DNA of 64,000 nucleotides. Origin: Ignavibacteria bacterium (lineage in GTDB: Bacteria; Bacteroidota; Ignavibacteria; Kapaibacteriales; UBA2268). This document shows, in pieces, positions 45,129 through 54,348 of the stretch. The translations under genes were made by a program, and so were the position numbers. Under the pieces are notes generated by a model. The model was not told the origin of the DNA. It saw only the letters and a list, made by a program, of their open reading frames with translations, and searched no databases. The DNA is taken from the NCBI GenBank assembly GCA_012518115.1, contig JAAYTD010000043.1:1-64000 (forward strand), read 5' to 3'. Numbering within the stretch: the first letter of the stretch is position 1; every line of letters starts with the position of its first letter.

Positions 45129-46199
45129 ATGAAAGTATTTACCGCTGACGAAAATATACCGCTACTGAAAGAAGTATTACAACAGAAAAATAAAATCTAT
45201 GAGTTTACAACTAATAATTTAACTAATGAAGAGCTCATTGAAAATGGAACGGAATTTTTAATAGTACGCTCCACAATAAAAGTAAATGAAAATTTACTTA
45301 AAAATACTAAAGTTAAATTTGTAGCGACAGCAACATCAGGCACTGATCATATTGATACTGAATATCTTGCTAAAAACAATATAAACTTTATTTCTTCTGC
45401 TGGCTCAAATGCTAATTCGGTTGCCGAATATGTTGTTTTTTCCATTTTACTCTGGATACAAAAACGCAATCGAGATTTATCCCAATTAACTCTCGGAATT
45501 GTAGGCTTTGGACATATCGGAAAAAAAGTAAAAATATATGCAGAAACATTAGGAATAAAAACATTAGTTAATGATCCACCCCTTGAAAGACAAAATCTAT
45601 CTAATCAAAAATTTTGCGAATTAGATGAAATTTTAGATAAATGCAATATAATTACTATCCATACTCCGATGATATTAGACGGAATAAATAAAACCTTGAA
45701 TCTATTTGACGCAAATAAAATTGAAAAAATTGCAAAGAATGCTTTGCTTATAAATACAGCAAGAGGTGGCATTGTTGATGAAAATGCACTTTTTGCAAGA
45801 CGTAACGAATTAGATTTCGTGATAGACGTTTGGGAAAATGAACCTGATTTTAATCTTGAGCTAGCTAGAGAAGCATTTTTATCAACTCCTCATATTGCAG
45901 GACATTCTTTTGAAGGAAAATTGAAAGCTACAAAACTTATTGTAGAGGAATTGAACAAAACATATCAATTAGGATTTGCTCTCTCGGAAGTAAACCAAAT
46001 ATTAAGTCAAGGCACAACTTTAACAAAAGAAGAAATGAAAAATGCAGATTTAACTTTATCTGCTTTAAATGAAAGTCGTAAATTATCACAAGATTCCGAT
46101 TTCTTACTTTCATTATCCGATGAAAAAACACGAGTTAAAGAGTTCAAAAAGTTTCGCAACGAATATCCTAAACGGAATGAAATTTTATTTTTAAAATAA
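45129..46199 (+). CDS. pdxB: 4-phosphoerythronate dehydrogenase
   Basis: 356 residues, D-2-hydroxyacid dehydrogenase family; the second step of DXP-dependent pyridoxal phosphate synthesis. Features are FTADENIPLL at the start, ATATSGTDHIDTEYL, AGSNANSVAEYVV, a Rossmann loop GIVGFGHIGKKV (about 123-134), NTARGGIVDENAL and PHIAGHSFEGK (catalytic His). The start and the HSFEGK phrase favour PdxB over SerA. Length fits PdxB. It directly follows suhB and converges on the BatD-like gene. Confidence 0.85.
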   Translation: MKVFTADENIPLLKEVLQQKNKIYEFTTNNLTNEELIENGTEFLIVRSTIKVNENLLKNTKVKFVATATSGTDHIDTEYLAKNNINFISSAGSNANSVAEYVVFSILLWIQKRNRDLSQLTLGIVGFGHIGKKVKIYAETLGIKTLVNDPPLERQNLSNQKFCELDEILDKCNIITIHTPMILDGINKTLNLFDANKIEKIAKNALLINTARGGIVDENALFARRNELDFVIDVWENEPDFNLELAREAFLSTPHIAGHSFEGKLKATKLIVEELNKTYQLGFALSEVNQILSQGTTLTKEEMKNADLTLSALNESRKLSQDSDFLLSLSDEKTRVKEFKKFRNEYPKRNEILFLK

Positions 46200-46216
46200 A
46201 CCAGCTAAAAATAAAA

Positions 46217-47539
46217 TCAAAGACGAAGTAAAAATTGCTCTATAAAAATCAATAATTCTTCTTTGTCAATAGATGTTTGTTTTGAAGAAAAACGCATTTC
46301 TTCAATTTTACTTTGCACAATTAAATAATTTTGTGCCATAACTTCGCTAACTCCTTTCTCTGTTAAGAGATTATATATCTCCTCATCAGAAAGATTTTGT
46401 TTTTCTATTTGAAATTTATCTTCAATAAATTTATCAATAGCTGTCAAGAGTAATTTCAAAAATTTATCCGTATCCGCATCGTTTATTGCCATTGCAGCAT
46501 CAGATAAATAATTTTTAATAATATCATCGCCATCTAAGCTAGTATATACAAAATCATCCTCACTTGTATTTTCTTTATTGTTAACCTTTTTTTTACTAAT
46601 ATTTTTCTTGTAAAAAAACACAATTAGTCCAATTAAAATTAAAAATCCAAATACAAGAAAATAAATTAAAATTTGTTGCGAACTGCTGTCTTCCACAACT
46701 TCTTTATGCGTATCGTCAAGGAAAAAAACAGGAATAGCCTCACTAGCTAGTGTATAGTATTCTTTGGTAGTTGGCGAAAAACATAGTATTTCAATTGGTT
46801 TAACAATGTAGCTGCCTGTATCCGATGAAAACAAATCTAATTCGTAATTCTTCCAACTATAAATACTATTATTTTCTACAACAAAACTATCTAATGTGTT
46901 ATATATGTTTATTTTTAATCCAGTCGTTCTTTCTACAGTGGGAACATAAGGAACGGATAAATAGCCGTTTCCTAAAATATTTACTTTCATAAGAACATGC
47001 TCGTTCTTATTTACTGTTACCGCACTCGCTTCCGTAGATATGTCAAAATCACCTATAAATACACATTTTTCATTAAATTTATTTTTAGGTAATTGTATTA
47101 TTTCTATGGGAGTTGAATTTGAAGTAGATGTAAATTGTATATCAACATAACCATCAGGATATTGAGCAAGATATTCAGAATTATTTTCTAATGGAATACG
47201 TGCTGACAAATCAAGTCCTAATTCATCAAGATTAGTTTTGCCACTTGCTTTTCCCTGCAAAAGATAGCGATGTAAAAGTGCTTTTTTGAAATGTAAATTA
47301 TCAATAAGAGTATCTGTGAATTTCAGCTCGCCAAAGTTTATTTCTTTAGAAGTAAATGTATGGAATTTAGGCTCTTTTACAGCTTTAATATCTTGCAAGA
47401 CTATATTATCATTGACAATTAAATAATAATCGGCAATAAAAGCTTCACCAACATAAAAAGTATTTTTCTTTACTTTTAGTTCTAAATTAATGTTAGTTTT
47501 TGCAAGTTCCGTAGCAAATTTTGTTAATTCATTACTCAT
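46217..47539 (-). CDS. BatD-like protein lacking a signal peptide (possibly N-terminally truncated)
   Basis: 440 residues. The part KKNTFYVGEAFIADYYLIV resembles the second Ig-like repeat of BatD (PF13584), a membrane protein of the Bacteroidota aerotolerance operon. One membrane helix (IYFLVFGFLILIGLIVFFY, about 288-308) precedes a cytoplasmic region with a helical bundle. The first BatD repeat and the signal peptide are missing; residues 1-287 should be periplasmic in BatD, yet nothing would export them here. Only 22 bases separate it from the preceding gene. Other bat genes are not in the window. It could be a distant, differently arranged relative. Confidence 0.6.
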   Translation of the reverse strand: MSNELTKFATELAKTNINLELKVKKNTFYVGEAFIADYYLIVNDNIVLQDIKAVKEPKFHTFTSKEINFGELKFTDTLIDNLHFKKALLHRYLLQGKASGKTNLDELGLDLSARIPLENNSEYLAQYPDGYVDIQFTSTSNSTPIEIIQLPKNKFNEKCVFIGDFDISTEASAVTVNKNEHVLMKVNILGNGYLSVPYVPTVERTTGLKINIYNTLDSFVVENNSIYSWKNYELDLFSSDTGSYIVKPIEILCFSPTTKEYYTLASEAIPVFFLDDTHKEVVEDSSSQQILIYFLVFGFLILIGLIVFFYKKNISKKKVNNKENTSEDDFVYTSLDGDDIIKNYLSDAAMAINDADTDKFLKLLLTAIDKFIEDKFQIEKQNLSDEEIYNLLTEKGVSEVMAQNYLIVQSKIEEMRFSSKQTSIDKEELLIFIEQFLLRL

Positions 47540-47561
47540 ATCAATTAATCTTCAAAAAATT

Positions 47562-48581
47562 TTAATTGTTTTCAAACATCATTTTTTTTGTTAATTCTTT
47601 TAATATCTCTAATATCTTCTTCGTATCCGTTTCGGTAGTTATTTCACTAACTTTATTGCACGTTACAACTTGCGCAAATTGAATCTCATTTAAAAATAAA
47701 TTTATCTCTAAATCATTTGACTGTGAACGCTCAATAATTTGCCCTGTAATATATTTTTTTACACCAAAATTTGATAAAGCTGCAAGTTCAGAAACAGCAG
47801 GTCTTATATTATTCTCAACTCCATAAAGATTGTACAAAGAATATAAATGATCGCGAGTTTCAATATCTAATACAACCCAATCTGGCGAATTACCTATTAT
47901 TTCAAAAATCGTTTCTGTCATCTCATAGCTACGTATAAGCTCGTCTGTAAAGAACTCCCATTTTTCACTGTTTTCACCTTTCTGAAATTCTATGCCACAT
48001 ATAGCAAGAAGTGGAGCAGGCTTAGCGTTCTGCTTCTCAAAAAGCACAGAATCACTCTCTACTACAGCAAAAGCACGCTGCAAAGCTAATAAAAGCGAAG
48101 GATCATAAATAGCGCGATGTTCGTCATCTGTAAAATAATGAAGCATAGCATAGCCCTCGCCTGTAATAACATTTTCAGGACTTTCAGGATTAATCCGCGA
48201 TATTTCCGCTCGCAAAAGATTTCGCAGTTGCTCAACTTTTACAACTAATATACCATCTGCTTCCAAATTTTTAGCAATATCAAAAGCAGTGTATTTTTCT
48301 GGTAATTCTTGAATAACTTCAGAAATTTCTTCATTGGAAATTAGCTCATATTTCTCCGTAACAAGCATAGCTAAGTTAAGCGCTGCCGAGATCTTATACT
48401 CACTGCAAAAAGTTGTATCCACTCCATAGCTTAAAATACTCTTAGCTAAATATATCCTTTGCTTAGCAGGAGCTCCAGTATCTTGCTCATCAAGCTGATG
48501 CGAATATGCCACATCGAAAAAACTTAATAAAAACAAGCAAGAAATTAAGAAATACCTTAATATATTTTTTACTATATTCAT
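47562..48581 (-). CDS. Secreted protein of unknown function
   Basis: 339 residues with a signal peptide (YFLISCLFLLSFFDVAYS). The mature protein is acidic and mixed alpha/beta. The segment ALNLAMLVTEKYELISNEEISEVIQ ... IAKNLEADGILVVKVEQLRNLLRAEISRI resembles the curli-assembly/TolB N-terminal-like domains that combine several short proteins or lipoproteins, but I cannot assign it. It precedes the BatD-like gene by 22 bases, so both are one transcript and possibly one system. Confidence 0.65.
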   Translation of the reverse strand: MNIVKNILRYFLISCLFLLSFFDVAYSHQLDEQDTGAPAKQRIYLAKSILSYGVDTTFCSEYKISAALNLAMLVTEKYELISNEEISEVIQELPEKYTAFDIAKNLEADGILVVKVEQLRNLLRAEISRINPESPENVITGEGYAMLHYFTDDEHRAIYDPSLLLALQRAFAVVESDSVLFEKQNAKPAPLLAICGIEFQKGENSEKWEFFTDELIRSYEMTETIFEIIGNSPDWVVLDIETRDHLYSLYNLYGVENNIRPAVSELAALSNFGVKKYITGQIIERSQSNDLEINLFLNEIQFAQVVTCNKVSEITTETDTKKILEILKELTKKMMFENN

Positions 48582-48611
48582 AAATTATTATCACATTTCT
48601 AAAGCTAAATA

Positions 48612-48619
48612 CAAAAATA
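48612..48619 (-). promoter_or_regulatory. Possible -7 box (TATTTTTG) for the 48.6-46.2 kb transcript
   Basis: The reverse strand reads TATTTTTG 30 bases before the start codon at 48581. No -33 TTTG was seen. Confidence 0.35.
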
Positions 48620-48683
48620 CAATTTTTTCATATATTTTTACGCTTTTTTTTGACCTTTTTAATTATTGTAATACAATTTTGAA

Positions 48684-48775
48684 TAACTCTCCTCTTAAAA
48701 GAAGAATTTTCCTGTTCAACGAAGGGCGAAAATTCCCTTTCGGAACGAAGAAGAATTTATATAATTCAATTTGGT
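48684..48775. repeat. Mosaic intergenic palindromic repeat, copy E (short, degraded)
   Basis: Contains TTTGAATAACTCTCCTCTTAAAAGAAGAATTTT, TTCCCTTTCGGAACGAAG, and ATATAATTCAATTTGGTATA, a phrase also next to copy B. The gap 48582-48887 otherwise holds only the two promoters. An 89-codon frame across the repeat is not a gene. Confidence 0.65.
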
Positions 48776-48822
48776 ATAATTTCTTCAACACTAACTACTT
48801 AAACTATTTTATCTTCTTTTAT

Positions 48823-48853
48823 TTTGTTTTCTTTCTTATTTTGTTTATTTTTG
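48823..48853 (+). promoter_or_regulatory. Bacteroidota-type promoter of trpS
   Basis: TTTG (48823-48826), 19-base spacer, TATTTTTG (48846-48853). The predicted start near 48860 leaves a 28-base leader before the trpS ATG. Confidence 0.75.
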
Positions 48854-48887
48854 CAGATTATACTATTTTATCTTATATTAAAAATCA

Positions 48888-49925
48888 ATGGAAAAACAGA
48901 ACAGCAAAACCAATACAGATACAATTACTCGCCGAAAAACTATTTTAAGTGGGATTCAGCCTTCAGGTAAATTAACTATTGGGCATCTATCGGGTGCCTT
49001 AGATAATTGGGTAAAGCTCCAAGATGAATATAATTGTTTTTATATGATAGCAGACTTACATGCTATAACTGTCAGGCAAGTTCCTGCTCTTTTGCGTTCT
49101 CAGACATTAGAGACCGTTGCAATTTATTTAGCATGTGGCATTGATCCTAAAAAAAGTACGTTATTTGTTCAATCTCATGTTGCGGAACATTCTCAGCTAG
49201 CTTGGGTTTTGAATTGCTTTACTGGAATGGGCGAATGCTCTAAGATGACACAATTTAAGGACAAATCGAAAACACATAAAGAGAATATTAACGTTGGACT
49301 TTTTTCTTATCCTACTCTAATGGCGGCGGATATTTTGCTTTATCAAGCAGATTTAGTACCTGTTGGCGAAGATCAGAAGCAACATTTAGAACTTTCGCGT
49401 AATTTAGCACAACGTTTCAATCACTATTATAGCAATACTTTCAAGATACCGGAGCCTTATATTCCAAAAATTGGAGCAAGAATAATGTCTCTTCAAGAGC
49501 CGACAAAAAAAATGTCAAAATCTGATGAAAATGAACGCAATATCATTTTTATTGATGACACGCGTGAACAAATTATCAATAAAGTCAAGCGTAGTGTAAC
49601 CGATAGTGGCAGTGAAATAAAGATGGCAGCGGACAAACCCGGCATTTCTAACCTTATGACTTTATATAACATAGCTACGGGCAAAAATTTTACAGAGATT
49701 GAATCAGAATTTTCGGGAAAAGGTTACGGAGATTTCAAACTTGCGGTTGGTGAAGCAGTAGCAGATTACATACAACCTATACGTGAAAAATTTATCGAAT
49801 ATAGAAACGACAAAAAAATGTTAAACGATATTCTGAAAGAAGGTGCAAGTAATGCACACTTTGTAGCTTCAAGAACATTATCTAAGGTCTATAAAAAAAT
49901 AGGCTTATATTCTTTAGATAAATAA
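48888..49925 (+). CDS. trpS: Tryptophanyl-tRNA synthetase
   Basis: 345 residues, class I aminoacyl-tRNA synthetase that charges tRNA-Trp. Motifs: SGIQPSGKLTIGHLSGAL (HIGH-type, about 21-38), NCFYMIADLHAIT, VGEDQKQHLELSRNLAQRFN and KKMSKSDENE (KMSKS, about 208-214). Length is normal. Its promoter is visible directly upstream. A 164-residue unknown protein follows. Confidence 0.96.
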   Translation: MEKQNSKTNTDTITRRKTILSGIQPSGKLTIGHLSGALDNWVKLQDEYNCFYMIADLHAITVRQVPALLRSQTLETVAIYLACGIDPKKSTLFVQSHVAEHSQLAWVLNCFTGMGECSKMTQFKDKSKTHKENINVGLFSYPTLMAADILLYQADLVPVGEDQKQHLELSRNLAQRFNHYYSNTFKIPEPYIPKIGARIMSLQEPTKKMSKSDENERNIIFIDDTREQIINKVKRSVTDSGSEIKMAADKPGISNLMTLYNIATGKNFTEIESEFSGKGYGDFKLAVGEAVADYIQPIREKFIEYRNDKKMLNDILKEGASNAHFVASRTLSKVYKKIGLYSLDK

Positions 49926-49998
49926 TTTATAAACTGTTATTATAAAAACTTTAGTTTTTACCATTGACACTCAAAAAAAAAAACTTTAGCTGTAATTT

Positions 49999-50493
49999 AT
50001 GCAAAAGAAATTTTTAAATCTAACTAATGGCATTGAAGCTATAGAACGTTATTCTCTTGATATATCTGAAGTTAATTTTATTCGCATACAATCAACGCAC
50101 TGTGAACAGTTTCAATTTGAAAGAATACTTTTAGAACTTGACAATAATTTTTTGATGTGGCTAGCTCTTGGTTACGAATGTATTATTTATGATTTTGGCG
50201 CTGCTGGCAGTGAGACTTCAAAAGCGGTTTATCATGGTGTAGAATGGATTAAGTATGTGCTTAATAAGCGCTGGTTTGGCAAAGATACTATTCCTTATGT
50301 ACGTGGAAAAATGGTGCTTTCGTCTTTTCAAAACTATTATTCTCAATTAAGTAGAAAAACTAAACGTCGCATTGATTACTTCAAAAATTTTCTATTAGTT
50401 ACAGATTTGAAATTAGTATCTATAACATCGGCTTCAAGTTATGACGGTCAAAAAGAGAAATTAGCAGAATTGATAAAAACTTATATTACCTGA
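49999..50493 (+). CDS. Conserved-looking protein of unknown function
   Basis: 164 residues, no signal peptide. Composition is typical of a soluble alpha/beta protein rich in aromatic residues: FERILLELDNNFLMWLALGYECIIYDFG, GVEWIKYVLNKRWFG, LSRKTKRRIDYFKNFL. I do not recognise a family. It lies between trpS and mnmE, whose products both act in tRNA metabolism, but that link is only positional. Codon use is like that of the neighbours. Confidence 0.6.
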   Translation: MQKKFLNLTNGIEAIERYSLDISEVNFIRIQSTHCEQFQFERILLELDNNFLMWLALGYECIIYDFGAAGSETSKAVYHGVEWIKYVLNKRWFGKDTIPYVRGKMVLSSFQNYYSQLSRKTKRRIDYFKNFLLVTDLKLVSITSASSYDGQKEKLAELIKTYIT

Positions 50494-50524
50494 TAGAAAG
50501 TATTTTTTAGAGTATAAATAAATT

Positions 50525-51874
50525 ATGAGAACAATTGTAGCACAAGCAACTGCTCACGGAATTAGTGGTCTTGCTATTATTCGTGTTTCCGGAGCTAAAG
50601 CGTTTGAACTTGTTGATATTTTTTTTAGCGGCAAGAAAAAAATTTGCGATGCTAAAAGCCATACTATTTTATATGGAAATTTCATTGAAGATGGCAATAT
50701 TATTGACGATGTTACAATTTCTGTTTTTAGAGCTCCGCATTCATATACAGGTGACGATGTTATTGAAATTGGTTGCCATGGCGGAAATATTATCCCGCAA
50801 AAAATCATAAGTATGTTAATTTCAGCAGGTTGCACTTATGCCGATGCGGGTGAATTTACGCGACGTGCATTTATAAACGGAAAGCTTAATTTAATGCAAG
50901 CCGAAGCAGTTGCTGATTTAATTCATTCAATTTCTTTACCTAGCGCTATAACTTCTGCACGTCAACTGCATGGCGGATTTACTAAACAACTTTCGGATAT
51001 ACGTAAAAATCTTATAAATATAGCAGCTCTTTTAGAACTTGATCTTGATTTTGCTGAAGATGAAGTTGCTATTTTTGATAGCTCTAAAATCAAAGAAGAC
51101 TTAACTAGCGCTCTCCGTTTATGTGAGTATTTACGTTCTTCTTATAATTCTGCAAATATACTGCGAGAAGGCTTTTTTGTAACTATATGTGGCTTGCCTA
51201 ATTCAGGGAAATCAACTCTTTTTAATGCGATTTTAAATAAAAACAGAGCTATTGTCAGCAATATTCCGGGCACAACTCGTGATTATCTTGAAGAAAGCAT
51301 AATTATAAACGATATTGCTATTAAGTTTATAGATACGGCAGGCTTACGTAAAACACAAAACTTTATTGAAAGTGAAGGCATAAAATTAGTTTATGATAAA
51401 TTAGAAGAAGCGAACTTGGTACTTTTTTTAAAAGATGTTACAGAACAAGATGCAACAGCTATTAATATTTATAATGAATTAAAGCAAAAATATCCTGCTC
51501 AAAAATTCCTATTTGTCAACAATAAATGCGACTTATTAGAAAATAATTTATTGACGCCAAAAAAAAATACTATAAATATATCAGCAAAAAATCAAGATGA
51601 TATAGAAAAGTTAAAACAAGAAATAGGAAAAATTGCAAAAGATTGTGTAAATATTAACAACGAAATTTTACTTAATCAGCGTCAATATCATTTACTTGGT
51701 AAATCAATGGAACATCTTATAACAGCTATAGAAGATCTGGGCAGTGGCGCTAGTAGCGAATTTATAGCTCCTAGTGTTCGTTCGGCTGGAAATGCAATAG
51801 GCAAAATTAATGGCGAAACTTGGAACGACGAAGTTCTAAATAATATCTTCAGTAATTTTTGTATTGGAAAATAA
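50525..51874 (+). CDS. mnmE: tRNA uridine-5-carboxymethylaminomethyl(34) synthesis GTPase MnmE
   Basis: 449 residues. The N-terminal tetrahydrofolate-binding domain (about 1-115; IVAQATAHGISGLAIIRVSG) is followed by a helical region and an inserted G domain with GLPNSGKSTLFNA (about 222-234), GTTRDYLEE, DTAGLRKT and NKCD. The C-terminal FCIGK carries the conserved Cys (CxGK). With MnmG it modifies wobble U34 of tRNAs that read A/G-ending codons. A flavin reductase gene follows 22 bases later. Confidence 0.96.
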   Translation: MRTIVAQATAHGISGLAIIRVSGAKAFELVDIFFSGKKKICDAKSHTILYGNFIEDGNIIDDVTISVFRAPHSYTGDDVIEIGCHGGNIIPQKIISMLISAGCTYADAGEFTRRAFINGKLNLMQAEAVADLIHSISLPSAITSARQLHGGFTKQLSDIRKNLINIAALLELDLDFAEDEVAIFDSSKIKEDLTSALRLCEYLRSSYNSANILREGFFVTICGLPNSGKSTLFNAILNKNRAIVSNIPGTTRDYLEESIIINDIAIKFIDTAGLRKTQNFIESEGIKLVYDKLEEANLVLFLKDVTEQDATAINIYNELKQKYPAQKFLFVNNKCDLLENNLLTPKKNTINISAKNQDDIEKLKQEIGKIAKDCVNINNEILLNQRQYHLLGKSMEHLITAIEDLGSGASSEFIAPSVRSAGNAIGKINGETWNDEVLNNIFSNFCIGK

Positions 51875-51896
51875 TTTTAAAATATAGGATTTCACG

Positions 51897-52415
51897 ATGA
51901 ATAGACATTTTAATGAAATATCACCATTTGAACTAAATTACAATTTTTTCAATGGATTATCAAACGATTGGGCATTACTCTGCACAGGAAATTCCGAAAA
52001 GCAAGCAAACATTATGACGATTAGTTGGGGTGGCACAGGAATTTTATGGAATAAACCTGTAGCTATATGCTATGTTCGTCCGCAACGCTTTACTTTTGAA
52101 ATACTTAAAGAATGCAATAACTTTACTATCAATTTTTTTGACCATAATAAATATAAAAATGAACTTTCTATATGCGGAACAAAATCAGGCAGAGATATAA
52201 ATAAGTTTGAAAAAACAGGTTTAAACTTGAAAAAAATTGGTAACAATATCGGCGTTCAAGAAGCAAAACTAATTTTAAGTTGTAAAATTTTATATTCAGA
52301 CTTTTTGAAAGAAGAAAACTTTTTAGAAAAGAAAATAGTTGAAGAATTTTATCCAACAAAAGATCTTCATAAATTTTTTATAGCAGAAATAACAAATGTT
52401 TTACAAGCTAGTTAG
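51897..52415 (+). CDS. Flavin reductase/flavoredoxin family protein
   Basis: 172 residues. ALLCTGNSEKQANIMTISWGGTGILW and VAICYVRPQRFTFEILKECNNFTINFF are typical of the FMN-binding split-barrel (PF01613) flavin reductase-like proteins. It may act as an FMN-dependent electron carrier or reductase for small molecules; the substrate is unknown. It lies within the mnmE / O-methyltransferase run. Confidence 0.85.
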   Translation: MNRHFNEISPFELNYNFFNGLSNDWALLCTGNSEKQANIMTISWGGTGILWNKPVAICYVRPQRFTFEILKECNNFTINFFDHNKYKNELSICGTKSGRDINKFEKTGLNLKKIGNNIGVQEAKLILSCKILYSDFLKEENFLEKKIVEEFYPTKDLHKFFIAEITNVLQAS

Positions 52416-52424
52416 AGCAAAATA

Positions 52425-53087
52425 ATGAGAGAACGCCAGACTCCTTTAACAAAGGAAATACAAAACTATATATATGAAAATTTTAATGCTGAAGACGAAC
52501 TTTTATCGGAAATTTCCAATCAGTGTTGGGCTGAAGCTACTATTCCACAAATAAATATTACAGGCTATCAAGCAAATTTTTTGCAATTTCTTATTAAAGC
52601 AATTGATGCAAAAAACATATTGGAGATTGGAACTTTAGCAGGATATTCAGCGATTGTTATGGCTCGCGCTAGTTCGGCAAAAGCAAAAATTTTAACGATA
52701 GAAAAAGAAAAAAAACACGCTGATTACGCTATGAAAAAAATAGCAGAAGCAGGATTTAGCAATAAAATCAAAGTACAAGTTGAAGATGCACGCCAATTTG
52801 TAAAGCATTTCACACCGCAAACAAAGCTTGATTTTATCTTTTTAGATGCTAATAAGTCTTCGTATTCTCAGTACTTTGATGAACTAGCGCCACATCTACG
52901 ACAAGGCGGAATGATAGTTGCGGACAATGCTTTTGCTTTCGGCTTTTTACTTGATTCAGCACCTGAGCGTAACCCGAAAGGAGTACGTTCTATGCTTAGT
53001 TTTCATAAACATATACTTGAACGTAATGATTTTTTTACTACAATTGTTCCTATCGGTGATGGTATGCTTATAAGTTTAAAAAAATAA
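52425..53087 (+). CDS. O-methyltransferase (family 3, catechol-type)
   Basis: 220 residues, AdoMet-dependent Rossmann fold. EIGTLAGYSAIVMARA near 66-81 is the AdoMet-binding motif; LTIEKEKKHADYAMKKI follows the acidic Asp/Glu of strand 2; DFIFLDANKSSYSQYFDELAPHLRQGGMIVADNAF contains the metal-binding Asp/Asn residues of Mg-dependent O-methyltransferases. The acceptor is not predictable. Downstream is a terminator shared with recA. Confidence 0.9.
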   Translation: MRERQTPLTKEIQNYIYENFNAEDELLSEISNQCWAEATIPQINITGYQANFLQFLIKAIDAKNILEIGTLAGYSAIVMARASSAKAKILTIEKEKKHADYAMKKIAEAGFSNKIKVQVEDARQFVKHFTPQTKLDFIFLDANKSSYSQYFDELAPHLRQGGMIVADNAFAFGFLLDSAPERNPKGVRSMLSFHKHILERNDFFTTIVPIGDGMLISLKK

Positions 53088-53135
53088 ATAATCGATTTAC
53101 TAGCTAGTTGCTCTAAACCGATTATTTATTTTTGA
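53084..53135. terminator. Bidirectional terminator between the O-methyltransferase and recA
   Basis: Stem ATAAATAATCG (53084-53094) / CGATTATTTAT (53119-53129) with a T run after it on the plus strand and an A-rich tract before it for the minus strand. The two genes converge on it. Confidence 0.75.
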
Positions 53136-53154
53136 CTTATCTGTAAAATTTATA

Positions 53155-54225
53155 TTATTGTTCTTCTATATCTGCTTTCTTTTCTACTTGCTTATTTATA
53201 TTAAAACTTTGGTTTTCATTTAGCAATTTCTTTACTTCTTCTTCAAGTTTTTTCAATAAATCAGCGTTTTCTGTAAGAACTTTTTTCAAAGCATCTCTTC
53301 CTTGTACTCTTTCTTCACCATAAGTGTACCAAGAACCACTTTTTTGTATCACACCATATTCTGTTCCTATATCTAATAAATCTCCAATCTTAGAAATGCC
53401 TTCGTTATACATAATATCAAATTCAACTTCTTTGAAAGGTGGCGCCACTTTATTTTTAACAACTTTTACTCTAACACGATTTCCTATAATTTCATTACCT
53501 TCTTTCAATACGTCTTTTCTGCGTATATCCATACGTACAGAAGCATAGAATTTAAGCGCATTTCCGCCTGTTGTTGTTTCAGGATTTCCATATATCACAC
53601 CGATTTTACTTCGTAATTGATTAGTAAACACAACTGTTGTTCTGGACTTCCCTATAGCAGCATTTAACTTACGCATAGCTTGCGACATTAATCTTGCTTG
53701 CGATCCCATTTGTGCATCGCCCATTTCGCCTTCTATTTCAACGCGTGGAGTAAGAGCAGCAACAGAGTCTATGATAATAACATCTATAGCATTACTACGT
53801 ACCAAAGTTTCAACTATCTCGAGAGCTTGTTCACCAAACTCTGGTTGAGAAAGTAATAAAGTATCTAAATTTACTCCTAAACGTTGTGCATAATTTACAT
53901 CAAGAGCGTGTTCAGTATCTACAAAAGCCGCTAGTCCGCCTTTCTTTTGAGCTTCCGCTATTATATGCAAACAAACAGTTGTCTTACCTGAAGATTCAGG
54001 TCCATAAATTTCAATAATTCTACCACGAGGCACACCACCGACACCTATAGCTGCATCAAGTGAAATACAACCTGTAGAAATCACTTCAACCTGTTCTACT
54101 TGCTTTTGACTTAAAAGCATAATAGAACCTTTTCCATAGGTTTTTTCTATTTGATCAATAGCTATTTTTACAGCTTTTAATTTTTCCTCTGTTACAGAGT
54201 TCGTAGCAGGAGTTTTATCTTTCAT
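53155..54225 (-). CDS. recA: Recombinase RecA
   Basis: 356 residues. Homologous strand exchange and SOS co-protease. Walker [10 protein letters not shown] near 75-83, [37 protein letters not shown] (Walker B), the L2 region [30 protein letters not shown], and a Lys/Glu-rich C-terminal tail. No intein. A -7-like CAAATATA (minus TATATTTG) lies at 54267-54274, without a -33 box. No LexA-type operator was recognised upstream, and recX is not adjacent. Confidence 0.97.
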   Translation of the reverse strand: MKDKTPATNSVTEEKLKAVKIAIDQIEKTYGKGSIMLLSQKQVEQVEVISTGCISLDAAIGVGGVPRGRIIEIYGPESSGKTTVCLHIIAEAQKKGGLAAFVDTEHALDVNYAQRLGVNLDTLLLSQPEFGEQALEIVETLVRSNAIDVIIIDSVAALTPRVEIEGEMGDAQMGSQARLMSQAMRKLNAAIGKSRTTVVFTNQLRSKIGVIYGNPETTTGGNALKFYASVRMDIRRKDVLKEGNEIIGNRVRVKVVKNKVAPPFKEVEFDIMYNEGISKIGDLLDIGTEYGVIQKSGSWYTYGEERVQGRDALKKVLTENADLLKKLEEEVKKLLNENQSFNINKQVEKKADIEEQ

Positions 54226-54348
54226 TGTTTTTATATTAATTTAATTTGATTTGACAAAATATATTGCAAATATATAAAAAATATTTGTATTTTTAGTAAA
54301 AAAATGTTATTTTAGCAAAATTGTTTATATTTATTTTAGGAACAAAAA

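Noticed and set aside
48679-48948. 89-codon plus-strand open frame
   Set aside because: It starts in repeat copy E and overlaps the trpS promoter and start; no protein-like signal.
54226-54348. LexA/SOS operator upstream of recA
   Set aside because: No clear palindromic operator could be found in the AT-rich region; only a single -7-like box.
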